Source: Ruoffia halotolerans
Lineage (GTDB): Bacteria > Bacillota > Bacilli > Lactobacillales > Aerococcaceae
DNA: 38,336 nt
Assembly: GCF_014049385.1 (NCBI RefSeq)
Contig: NZ_JACAOA010000022.1
Location: 1 to 38,336, forward strand
Direction of reading: 5' to 3'
Shown here: positions 17,820-25,015 of the stretch, piece by piece
How positions within the stretch are numbered: the stretch's first letter is position 1
Layout of the letters: every line of letters starts with the position of its first letter
Translations under genes and position numbers: made by a program
The notes under the pieces: model-generated
The model's input: the letters and a program-made list of their open reading frames with translations, nothing else
What the model was told of the DNA's origin: nothing
Database searches by the model: none

Positions 17820-18119
17820 TTATATCCCCTGACTGAACAATGTATAGATAAGCATTACCCCAGAAACGATTGTACTAACCCATAACAACTTCTTCGTTTT
17901 CTTTGAACTATTTTTTTGTTTCCATACAAGTAAATGAGCAAAAGAAAGCATAACAACAGTGATAACAATAAACCAAATTCGATATGGCGCAAACGTAACG
18001 GCAAGTGTTCCAGCTAAACCACTTAGACCAAGTGGTATTAAGATCGCTAAGCCAATTCAACAAAGACTTGCTAAAAAAGCTGAAAACATCGAAGCAATTG
18101 CAACAACTCTTTCTTTCAT
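17820..18119 (-). CDS. merT: Mercuric transporter MerT with in-frame UGA (probable Sec)
   Basis: The frame from ATG 18119 to TAA 17820 is 99 codons with one internal stop, UGA at 18059-18057 (codon 21). It encodes three membrane helices (about residues 4-27, 47-66 and 79-95). The first reads FSAFLASLC-UGA-IGLAILIPLG, whereas MerT proteins have a vicinal Cys-Cys there (the pattern ASxCCxG). UGA thus sits on the second Hg-binding cysteine and Cys20 is the only cysteine in the protein. The usual cysteines of the later cytosolic loop are absent. A SECIS-like hairpin with loop GGUCU follows. Without recoding only 20 residues would be made. It begins 3 bases after merF and ends 3 bases before merP. 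Confidence 0.87.
18018..18036 (-). promoter_or_regulatory. SECIS-like hairpin in merT
   Basis: On the mRNA, a perfect 7-bp stem ACCACUU/AAGUGGU closes the loop GGUCU, the same five bases as in the apical loop of the E. coli fdhF SECIS. The loop begins 27 nt after the UGA, within the range seen in bacteria. The bulged U of the E. coli element is not present. Confidence 0.75.
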
Positions 18120-18122
18120 TTT

Positions 18123-18344
18123 TTACATCTTCTTATTTTTATGTGATTTTTCATATTTAGAATAAGCATAAAAAGTTAAACCAAGAAAAACAGCTAAAAC
18201 AGGAATCAGAACAAAATCTAAATAGCCTGTTATTGCACCTAATCCAAGCGTACCTAATAAAATAACTAAAATAGGTGTAGCACAACCTAACAAAACCAAA
18301 AATGTACCTATAAGCCCTGCAATAAAGGTCTTTTTATGTTTCAT
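18123..18344 (-). CDS. merF: MerF-type mercury transporter
   Basis: A 73-residue protein with two membrane helices. It resembles MerF along its length (FIAGLIGTFLVLLGCATPIL, then GLGAITGYLDFVLIPVLAVF). MerF carries a Cys-Cys pair in helix 1; here the pair is Gly-Cys (codons GGT TGT), and the C-terminal Cys-Cys is absent too, so Cys21 is the only cysteine. The ATG at 18344 is chosen because AAAGGA lies 8 bases upstream; an earlier in-frame ATG at 18371 overlaps merR and lacks support. It would carry Hg(II) inward, perhaps with changed efficiency. Confidence 0.8.
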   Translation of the reverse strand: MKHKKTFIAGLIGTFLVLLGCATPILVILLGTLGLGAITGYLDFVLIPVLAVFLGLTFYAYSKYEKSHKNKKM

Positions 18345-18357
18345 TTCAAAATTCCTT

Positions 18358-18759
18358 TCATTCTTCCTCAATTAGGGTTTCAATTATCGGACAAGCATAT
18401 AAACTTTTTTCATCTGGACATCGTTGTTTTAAGTCGTCTAACATAGTTTCAATTCGTTTTAAATCCTCTATTTGTTTTTGAACTTCCATTTGTTTTTTAG
18501 AAACAAATTCGAACATATCTTGACAACGAACTTCATCTTTATCTACAACACCAAGTAATTTATAAATCTCGTTTAAAGAAAATCCAAGTTCCTGTATTCG
18601 TTTAATAAACCCAACACGCTTAACGTCATCATATGAATATATCCGATAACCAGCTTCCGTTCGGTGAGGTTCTTGTAGTAAATTTTTTCGCTCGTAATAT
18701 CTAATCGTTTCTTTATTAACGCCACATTTTTCTGCAAACTCACTAATGCGGTAAATCAT
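18358..18759 (-). CDS. merR: Mercury-responsive regulator MerR
   Basis: A 133-residue MerR-family activator. N-terminal winged helix (YRISEFAEKCGVNKETIRYY, with the AGYRIY wing) and a long dimerisation helix. The three Hg(II) ligands of true MerR are present: Cys79, Cys114 and Cys123 (VRCQ, QRCP, YACP). It is the first gene of its own operon and is transcribed from the mer promoter immediately upstream, the Gram-positive arrangement. Confidence 0.95.
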   Translation of the reverse strand: MIYRISEFAEKCGVNKETIRYYERKNLLQEPHRTEAGYRIYSYDDVKRVGFIKRIQELGFSLNEIYKLLGVVDKDEVRCQDMFEFVSKKQMEVQKQIEDLKRIETMLDDLKQRCPDEKSLYACPIIETLIEEE

Positions 18760-18778
18760 CTTATTTCACCCCATGAAT

Positions 18779-18810
18779 ATTATAAACCGTGTACCATAGT
18801 ACACGGTCAA
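18779..18810 (-). promoter_or_regulatory. mer promoter-operator with 20-bp spacer
   Basis: On the minus strand, -35 TTGACC (18810-18805) and -10 TATAAT (18784-18779) are separated by 20 bp. The spacer and flanks form the palindrome ACCGTGTAC/GTACACGGT. A spacer longer than the normal 17 bp, with a dyad in it, is the hallmark of MerR-controlled promoters, which are untwisted by Hg-bound MerR. It drives merRFTPA. Confidence 0.9.
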
Positions 18811-19067
18811 GTAAATTGGACTATTTTATTTTTTTCCCAACGTATCACTCGTATGTGATTGATACTTTTATAATACTATTGATTGTCCTAACATCCCACT
18901 AGAAAATCCGATTTAAACACCAGTTGTTTTTAAACTATTAAAAAAGTAATTCCACTATATATTCCGAAGACCCGATTTAAGTATAGGTACTCTAAGTTGT
19001 ATTATTGTGAAAGATGAATATTTTGTTATAGAATTTAATAGAGGCATGCATTAAACAGAATATATAA
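18811..19067. other. Intergenic region between the mer promoter and zwf
   Basis: AT-rich, with no open frame or RNA gene seen. It must hold the zwf promoter, but I see no well-matched -35/-10 pair. It marks the right-hand junction between the mercury operon and housekeeping DNA; no direct or inverted repeat marks the joint. Confidence 0.3.
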
Positions 19068-19081
19068 ATGGAGGAGATACT

Positions 19082-20548
19082 ATGTCTAAATTTGAAGTAG
19101 GTGGGCTAATTGTCTTGTTTGGCGCAACAGGTGACTTAGCTGAGCGACAATTGTACCCAGCTTTTCACCAACTATATCAACGTGGTCAGTTAACGGAGGA
19201 ATTTGCGATTATCGGAGCGGCCCGCACTCAAGTCACTGAAAATGAATTTAAAGAACAAGTGAGGAAAGCAGTTGAGGCAGGGAGTAATTTTACTGAATTT
19301 GAAGAATCATTTCTAGAGCACATTTATTACCAGCCAGCTGATAATACAAAAGTACAAGATTTTGAAAAACTCATGACGAAAATAAAAGAAGTTTCAACGA
19401 CACATCATACATCCGATCGATTTTTATATTACTATTCAATCGCTCCAAGTATTTACGATGAGACAACAGTAAATTTAAAAGAGTCAGGTATTACTAGTTT
19501 AACTGGGGAACATCGGGTTATTGTTGAGAAGCCATTTGGCTATAGTTTAGAATCAGCAAAAGAATATTATCAAATATTAAAAAAATCATTTAATGATGAA
19601 GAGATATTTTTAATTGATCATTTTCCAGGGATGGATTTTGTCCAAAATATATTGGCAACTCGATTCTACAACCCCTTTATTGAAGGTATTTGGAATAAAA
19701 AATTTATCGAGAACATTCAAATTAACTTGCCTGAACGTCTAAAAGTAGGGGACCGTGGTGCATTTTATGATGAGAATGGGGCATTGTTAGATATGTTTCA
19801 AAATCATATACTGCAAATACTTTCATTTATTATTATGGATTTGCCTAAGGAGTTAGAAAAAGATGCGATACATAGTGAGAAGCACGTAGCCTTAAGTCAA
19901 ATACCAACATATTCGAAAGAAGAAGTGAAAGAGTTTGTTGTTAGAGGTCAATACTCAGCAGATGCTGAAGGGGAGTATAACCATTACCGCGATGAACCAG
20001 ATGTTGCGGAAGATAGTAGTACGGAAACATACATTGCGATTCAATTATCTGTCGATAATGAGCGTTGGGAAGGTGTTCCTATTTACGTTCGTACAGGAAA
20101 AGCATTAGTTGAACAATTTTCTTCGGTTGATATAATATTGAAAGAGAGAAATGGTGATTCTAACGATACACCAAGTAGGCTCACTTTTTATATTGAACCT
20201 GGTAAAGGTTTGGCAATGGTTTTAAACCAGAAAGATATTGAAGCAAATATGGAACCAATCACGACATTTATTGGTCCAGACCAAAATACATTCGGGAAAG
20301 AGTACGTTCCAACGCCTTATGAAAATTTATTACATGATGCATTAGAAGGGGATAATACGTTGTTTAGTTCTTGGGAAGAAGTGCAAGAACAGTGGCGCAT
20401 TACTGATGCGATTAAAGTGGCATGGAATGATATGTCAGATCCTGCGTTTCCAAATTATCAAGCGACGTCCTTTGGACCAAGTAGCGCGGATCGATTATTG
20501 ACGAGAAATAATCACGAGTGGATTAAACGCGTAAATATAAAAGAATAG
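19082..20548 (+). CDS. zwf: Glucose-6-phosphate dehydrogenase, divergent active site
   Basis: A 488-residue protein of the G6PDH family: first step of the pentose phosphate pathway, making NAD(P)H. Recognised by LFGATGDLAERQLYP, VIVEKPFG, the IDHF segment, DMFQNHILQIL (His242) and VPIYVRTGK (Lys340). Compared with the Leuconostoc enzyme, several substrate-pocket residues differ: the Lys of GDLAKRK is Glu21, Tyr of DHY is Phe181 and the phosphate-binding Lys of DHYLGKE is Met184 (DHFPGMD). Asp179, His180 and His242 are kept. ATG at 19082 with GGAGGAG upstream. It is the only zwf-like gene seen here; reduced or altered activity is possible. Confidence 0.88.
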   Translation: MSKFEVGGLIVLFGATGDLAERQLYPAFHQLYQRGQLTEEFAIIGAARTQVTENEFKEQVRKAVEAGSNFTEFEESFLEHIYYQPADNTKVQDFEKLMTKIKEVSTTHHTSDRFLYYYSIAPSIYDETTVNLKESGITSLTGEHRVIVEKPFGYSLESAKEYYQILKKSFNDEEIFLIDHFPGMDFVQNILATRFYNPFIEGIWNKKFIENIQINLPERLKVGDRGAFYDENGALLDMFQNHILQILSFIIMDLPKELEKDAIHSEKHVALSQIPTYSKEEVKEFVVRGQYSADAEGEYNHYRDEPDVAEDSSTETYIAIQLSVDNERWEGVPIYVRTGKALVEQFSSVDIILKERNGDSNDTPSRLTFYIEPGKGLAMVLNQKDIEANMEPITTFIGPDQNTFGKEYVPTPYENLLHDALEGDNTLFSSWEEVQEQWRITDAIKVAWNDMSDPAFPNYQATSFGPSSADRLLTRNNHEWIKRVNIKE

Positions 20549-20554
20549 TATACA

Positions 20555-20588
20555 AAAAGAGCGTCTGATTTAAGTCAGACGCTCTTTT
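20555..20588. terminator. Bidirectional terminator between zwf and the convergent lipoprotein gene
   Basis: A perfect 14-bp stem AAAAGAGCGTCTGA/TCAGACGCTCTTTT around a 6-base loop; A-run on one side and T-run on the other serve both strands. Confidence 0.92.
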
Positions 20589-20605
20589 AAATTGTAAAGT
20601 TTTGC

Positions 20606-21226
20606 TTATTCAGGAACTACGTTTATTGGGATTTCATCGATTGTACCGTAGTACCAATCAATTTCATCTCCTGCTTCTAGTGTCTGAGAAACAACACCTA
20701 GTTGTGCGTATTCACCATTGTATACGTAAGTCCATGTATTACCTACAGCATAGTCATTTTCGTAGCCTTCAATTGAATCAACAACACCTTCAGTTTCGTT
20801 GAAGTTAAATGTTAATTCTTCGTTTGATTCTAGGGCTTCTAAAACGCTAAGACCTTCAGCATCTTCAACTGAGAATTCAGCGATTGGCGCTTCTTCACCT
20901 GATACATAGAATGCGAATGTCGCTGCTGTTTCACTAGCTTCTTCTGTATCTTCAGTTTCAGATTCACCTTCTTCAGTTGTACCTTCACCATTGTCAGATG
21001 ATGCTGCGTCTGATTCTTCAGAACCTTGTTCTTCGCCTGATTCCTCAGTTGCTTCACTTTCTGCGTCTCCAGAAGTACTTTCAGTTGATTCAGTAGATTC
21101 TGTTGATACTTGTTCAGTTGACTCAGCTGGAGCACTCTCTGCTGGCTGTTCTTCAGTCGAACTTTGACAAGCTACTAGTAGCAATGCTAAAGTCGGTAGG
21201 GTAATTAATTTGATAAATTTTTTCAT
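20606..21226 (-). CDS. DUF4430-type lipoprotein with acidic linker
   Basis: 206 residues. Lipoprotein signal (ITLPTLALLLVAC, Cys20). A linker of about 80 residues made almost wholly of Ser, Thr, Glu, Gly and Asp (repeats of TEST) is followed by a C-terminal domain resembling DUF4430 (transcobalamin-like): ATFAFYVSGEEAPIAEFSVE, LSVLEALE, NTWTYVYNGEYAQLGV, GDEIDWYYG. The protein is therefore tethered to the outer membrane face, with the domain held away from the lipid. Ligand unknown. ATG at 21226 with GGAGG upstream. Single-gene unit. Confidence 0.8.
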   Translation of the reverse strand: MKKFIKLITLPTLALLLVACQSSTEEQPAESAPAESTEQVSTESTESTESTSGDAESEATEESGEEQGSEESDAASSDNGEGTTEEGESETEDTEEASETAATFAFYVSGEEAPIAEFSVEDAEGLSVLEALESNEELTFNFNETEGVVDSIEGYENDYAVGNTWTYVYNGEYAQLGVVSQTLEAGDEIDWYYGTIDEIPINVVPE

Positions 21227-21380
21227 AAAACTGCCTCCTTACGTTAATATGTTATAGGTATAAATTATCAGTAAAACGGCATAAAGTCAAATGATTCGCA
21301 GTTTCGACATACTTTGTTTATAATTGGCTTATTAAGAATAAAGCATGAATGTTTTAAGAAGTACAAGGAGATTATATATA

Positions 21381-21863
21381 ATGTCATACAAAATTACACA
21401 GTCTGCTGAGGAAACGAAACAAATTGCAGCAGAATTAGCGCAATTAATCGAACCTGGTAAAGTCATTAGCTTGAGGGGGGATCTAGGAAGTGGTAAAACC
21501 ACATTTTCTCAAGGGTTTGCGAAAGCTCTAGGAATTAAAAGAGCGGTGAAAAGTCCAACGTATACTATAGTGAAGCAGTATCCACTCGGTGAACAAGGGA
21601 AGCTTTTTAATCATATTGATGCCTATCGCCTCGAAGATGGTGGAGCTGAATCGATTGACTTGGAAAGTTTTATAGACGATGATACGATTACATTAATAGA
21701 GTGGGCAGAATTTGTCATTGATTATATGCCAGAAACTTATTTGGAAATTGAATTAGAGGCAGTTGACAATGATGAACGTAAAATTCAAGTACGAACAGTA
21801 GGTCAAAGTGATGACTACGACCAATTAAGGAAAGAATGGACTCAGAACTGGAAAGGATTGTGA
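21381..21863 (+). CDS. tsaE: tRNA t6A biosynthesis ATPase TsaE
   Basis: A 160-residue P-loop ATPase needed, with TsaB and TsaD, to make threonylcarbamoyladenosine at position 37 of ANN-decoding tRNAs. Walker A GDLGSGKT at residues 33-40, SPTYTIVKQY, HIDAYRLEDG and LIEWAEF are family hallmarks. The ATG at 21381 is chosen because AAGGAG lies about 10 bases upstream; an earlier ATG at 21345 would add 12 unconserved residues. Four bases separate it from the next gene. tsaB and tsaD are not nearby. Confidence 0.94.
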   Translation: MSYKITQSAEETKQIAAELAQLIEPGKVISLRGDLGSGKTTFSQGFAKALGIKRAVKSPTYTIVKQYPLGEQGKLFNHIDAYRLEDGGAESIDLESFIDDDTITLIEWAEFVIDYMPETYLEIELEAVDNDERKIQVRTVGQSDDYDQLRKEWTQNWKGL

Positions 21864-21867
21864 TTGT

Positions 21868-22419
21868 GTGAGTAATTACAACAAACACGTACATGAAGCA
21901 GAGGACGAGCCAATCGAAACAATCATTAGAGTAGCAGAGCCAATCGATGCAAAGGCAATACTAGGCTTATTAAGACATGTAGGGAAAGATACCCCGTATT
22001 TGTCAGTTGGTCCTGAAGGAGCGAATATGACTGTGGATCAGCAAATAGAATTAATTACGAGATACAATGAATCAGATAATAACATTATGTTAGTAGCAGA
22101 ATCAGATGATCAAATAGTTGGTATGGCAACAGTTGCCGTCATTGATAATAATCGTCAAAGCCATGTGGCTGAAGTGGGTGTCAGTATTATTAAAGAATAT
22201 TGGGGCTACGGCATAGGCTCAATTCTCACTGAAGAAATGATTCAATTTGCAAACTACGCAGAAATTAAAGTGCTAACCTTGGAAGTTGTAACAAAAAATA
22301 TCCGAGCAATCAAATTGTATGAGAAATATGGTTTTGAAATAGTTGGAACACTATCGAAACGTTTAAGAAATGATTTTCACTATTATGATACTTATGTCAT
22401 GGAACGGTTGATTGATTAA
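21868..22419 (+). CDS. GNAT-family N-acetyltransferase
   Basis: A 183-residue acetyl-CoA-dependent transferase. After a short variable N-terminus, the GNAT core has the VGMATVAVID and VAEVGVSIIKEYWGYGIGSI segments; the latter is the acetyl-CoA pyrophosphate loop. The C-terminal part has NIRAIKLYEKYGFEIVGTL. The substrate cannot be told; a RimI/RimJ-like protein target or a small amine are both possible. GTG start at 21868 right after tsaE, so probably co-transcribed with it. Confidence 0.85.
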   Translation: MSNYNKHVHEAEDEPIETIIRVAEPIDAKAILGLLRHVGKDTPYLSVGPEGANMTVDQQIELITRYNESDNNIMLVAESDDQIVGMATVAVIDNNRQSHVAEVGVSIIKEYWGYGIGSILTEEMIQFANYAEIKVLTLEVVTKNIRAIKLYEKYGFEIVGTLSKRLRNDFHYYDTYVMERLID

Positions 22420-22512
22420 TATTCAAATAATTTCTCATCATAGATTTACTTTACTTTTTTAATATAATTACTTAGAATAGATAAGTATTGATTATGAAAG
22501 AAAGGTCGAGTT

Positions 22513-23418
22513 ATGGACTATAAGCTATTAAAAGAAGCTCACCCTAAGTTAAATATAAAATTTAACCACGCACTGTCAGATTACAGTTATACTAAAACTG
22601 GCGGCGAAGCGGATGTTATTGCATTTCCGAAATCAAAAGATGAAGTGAAACAAATTATTGATTGGGCAAAGGAATTTGATGCCCCGTTAACAATTCTAGG
22701 TAACCTCAGTAATTTAATCGTTAAAGACGGCGGCATACGCGGTATTGTCATGATTTTAACAGATATGAATGCAATCTCAGTCGATGGTCATTATATTTAT
22801 GCAGAGAGTGGCGCAGGTATTATTGAAGTAAGTCGTGAGGCCTATCGCCATTCATTAACTGGCTTAGAATTCGCTTGTGGAATTCCAGGTAGTGTTGGTG
22901 GCGCGGTATTTATGAACGCGGGTGCTTACGAAGGTGAGATAACGGATATTAATGTAAAGATTGAGGCAATCAATCGCGAAGGACAATTTTTAACTTATAC
23001 GAATGAAGATGCAGAATTTGCCTATCGTCATAGTATTTTTCAAGAGAATGATAACATTATCTTAGGCGTATCCTTTGAACTTCAACCCGGAGATCAAGAG
23101 GCTATCAAAGGAAAAATGGATCATTTAACTGAATTACGTGAATCGAAGCAACCTTTAGAGTACCCATCATGTGGGAGTGTATTTAAACGTCCCGTAGGTT
23201 ACTATACAGGAAAGTTAATTCAAGATGCTGGTTTACAAGGACATCGAATTGGTGGTGCTGAGATATCTCGTAAGCATGCTGGATTCATCATTAACGTAGG
23301 TGGAGCCACAGCAACAGATTATGTTGAGATGATTGAATACATCCAAGAAACAATCTGGAATTTAAATTCAGTTAGACTTGAAACCGAAGTTCGAATTATT
23401 GGACGGGAAGCAGAATAA
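22513..23418 (+). CDS. murB: UDP-N-acetylenolpyruvoylglucosamine reductase
   Basis: A 301-residue FAD enzyme for the second step of peptidoglycan precursor synthesis, giving UDP-MurNAc. It is the type II (Gram-positive) form. Motifs: YTKTGGEADVIAFP, ILGNLSNLIVKDGGIRG (FAD binding), GIPGSVGGAVFMNAGAYEGE, YRHSIFQ, YPSCGSVFKRP with the catalytic serine, and the C-terminal glutamate region LETEVRIIG. ATG at 22513 with GAAAGAAAGG upstream. Single-gene unit closed by a terminator. Confidence 0.96.
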   Translation: MDYKLLKEAHPKLNIKFNHALSDYSYTKTGGEADVIAFPKSKDEVKQIIDWAKEFDAPLTILGNLSNLIVKDGGIRGIVMILTDMNAISVDGHYIYAESGAGIIEVSREAYRHSLTGLEFACGIPGSVGGAVFMNAGAYEGEITDINVKIEAINREGQFLTYTNEDAEFAYRHSIFQENDNIILGVSFELQPGDQEAIKGKMDHLTELRESKQPLEYPSCGSVFKRPVGYYTGKLIQDAGLQGHRIGGAEISRKHAGFIINVGGATATDYVEMIEYIQETIWNLNSVRLETEVRIIGREAE

Positions 23419-23435
23419 TTGAATGAGATATATTA

Positions 23436-23483
23436 AAACCAACCTAACACATTCTGTAAAAGAATTGCTTAGGTTGGTTTTTT
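23436..23483 (+). terminator. Terminator of murB
   Basis: A 12-bp outer stem AAACCAACCTAA/TTAGGTTGGTTT with an inner ATTCT/AGAAT helix, followed by a T-run. Confidence 0.9.
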
Positions 23484-23520
23484 GTAAATAATATAAAAAG
23501 ATAGATGGGGGTTAATCGTT

Positions 23521-24732
23521 ATGCAAGAGAGAAAAGTATATATATTATCAATTAAAAGAACCGCAGTAGGAAGTTTTCTAGGGAGTTTATCTGATTTATC
23601 ACCCGCTGAGAGTGGGTCAAAATTATTAGAAAAGATGTTAGAAGAATACACGATGGTTAAAGACAATGTGGATGAAGTGATTATCGGGAATGTCTTAAGT
23701 GCAGGTCATGGCCAAAATATTGCGCGACAAGTTTCTGTTAACGCAGGCATTTCTATCAATGTTCCTGCTTATGGGGTAAATATGTTGTGTGGGAGTGGTC
23801 TAAAAGCCATTAATGAAGCATATAACCATGTCAAACTAGGTGATGCGGATTGTATTATTGCCGGTGGAGTGGAGTCGATGAGCCAAGCTAAATTCGTAAC
23901 GACAGGCAACATTCGAAAAGGAAATAAAATGGGCGCATTTTCTTTAGAAGATACAATGTTAACAGATGGGTTAACAGATGCCTTTTCAGGAATTCATATG
24001 GGAATAACAGCTGAGAATATTGCAAGTAAATTTAAAATCACTCGTGAAGAACAAGATGAATTTGCCATGAATACGCAAGAGAAAGCAAGACTCGCACAAA
24101 AAGAGGGGAAATTCAAAGATGAAATTGTACCAATAACAGTTCAACAACGTCGTCAAGCGGTCGTATTTGAAGAAGATGAATACATCAATGATTCAACAAA
24201 TTTAGAAAAGTTAAATAACTTGCGTCCGGCTTTTGATAATGAAGGTTCAGTCACTGCAGGGAACGCATCAGGAATCAATGACGGGGCAGCTTTTGCTTTT
24301 GTTGTCTCAGATGCATTCGTTAAAGAACACAACTTAGAACCATTAGTTGAAGTGTTAGGCTTTGGCCAAAGTGGGGTTGATCCAAAAATTATGGGAATTG
24401 GACCAGTCAAAGCAATTAATAGCGTCATGAAGAAAACTGGTTTAAGCTTAGAACAATTTGATGTTATTGAATTGAATGAAGCTTTTGCATCGCAATCGAT
24501 CGGTGTCATGAGAGAATTGACTAAAGATACGAGCTTAACTTATGAAGCGCTCGCGGCTAAAGTAAATCCGAATGGTGGTGCGATTGCCATTGGACATCCG
24601 ATTGGAGCTTCAGGGGCTCGAATAAGTGCCACCTTGATTCACGAAATGAAACGCAATGATTCCGAATATGGACTGGCATCTTTATGTATCGGTGGCGGCA
24701 TGGGAATTAGTATGGCAGTTAAGAATGTGTAA
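23521..24732 (+). CDS. Acetyl-CoA C-acetyltransferase (thiolase)
   Basis: A 403-residue biosynthetic-type thiolase condensing two acetyl-CoA to acetoacetyl-CoA. The catalytic residues are all present: nucleophile Cys90 in NMLCGSG, NEAFAS, His359 in GHPIGASGAR, and Cys389 in LCIGGGMG. The likely use here is the first step of the mevalonate pathway, whose last enzymes are encoded at 34030-38282. HMG-CoA synthase and reductase are not in the window. A stand-alone thiolase replaces the fused MvaE known from enterococci (inference). ATG at 23521 preceded by ATGGGGG-type purines. Confidence 0.93.
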   Translation: MQERKVYILSIKRTAVGSFLGSLSDLSPAESGSKLLEKMLEEYTMVKDNVDEVIIGNVLSAGHGQNIARQVSVNAGISINVPAYGVNMLCGSGLKAINEAYNHVKLGDADCIIAGGVESMSQAKFVTTGNIRKGNKMGAFSLEDTMLTDGLTDAFSGIHMGITAENIASKFKITREEQDEFAMNTQEKARLAQKEGKFKDEIVPITVQQRRQAVVFEEDEYINDSTNLEKLNNLRPAFDNEGSVTAGNASGINDGAAFAFVVSDAFVKEHNLEPLVEVLGFGQSGVDPKIMGIGPVKAINSVMKKTGLSLEQFDVIELNEAFASQSIGVMRELTKDTSLTYEALAAKVNPNGGAIAIGHPIGASGARISATLIHEMKRNDSEYGLASLCIGGGMGISMAVKNV

Positions 24733-24772
24733 ACAGACCAAAAAATGGACCATATTATATACAACATCTGAG

Positions 24773-24822
24773 AAACTCAACAATTCTAGTAAACATTTAC
24801 CTAGAGTTGTTGAGTTTTTTTG
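24773..24822 (+). terminator. Terminator of the thiolase gene
   Basis: A long stem AAACTCAACAA-TTCTAG with CTAGAG-TTGTTGAGTTT (one mismatch) around an 11-base loop, followed by a T-run. Confidence 0.88.
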
Positions 24823-24976
24823 TAAATGATAATAAACGCTAATATATCAAGCTTTATAGCAAATTAAAAAAAGTGGAATATTCGGAAAAATAATTGTGTC
24901 TTACTTAAACACCGTGTGCTATAATTTCATCTCGAAAGACTAATTTTCTTTCAAATCGGTTTCAAAGGAGTCAATA

Positions 24977-25015
24977 ATGACAAAATTTATGCAGAGGAGA
25001 ATGTGCATATGGTAA
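24977..25015 (+). CDS. Possible 12-residue leader peptide before potA
   Basis: ATG 24977 has a good ribosome site (AAAGGAG, 24964-24970) and encodes [12 protein letters not shown]. Its stop overlaps the potA start (ATGGTAA), so translation of potA would be coupled to it. Two adjacent arginines and a Trp at the end suggest possible stalling control, but this is inference. It may be chance. Confidence 0.4.
   Translation: MTKFMQRRMCIW

Noticed and set aside
17493-18119. merT and merP as ordinary pseudogenes with nonsense mutations
   Set aside because: Each gene has only one lesion, both are UGA, both hit the metal-binding cysteine and both have SECIS-like hairpins at the right distance. The alternative is not excluded, because the copper operon nearby does show real decay (TAA and a frameshift).
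18811-19081. tRNA-Sec (selC) or other Sec genes near the mer operon
   Set aside because: No tRNA-like cloverleaf and no selA, selB or selD reading frame was found anywhere in the window.
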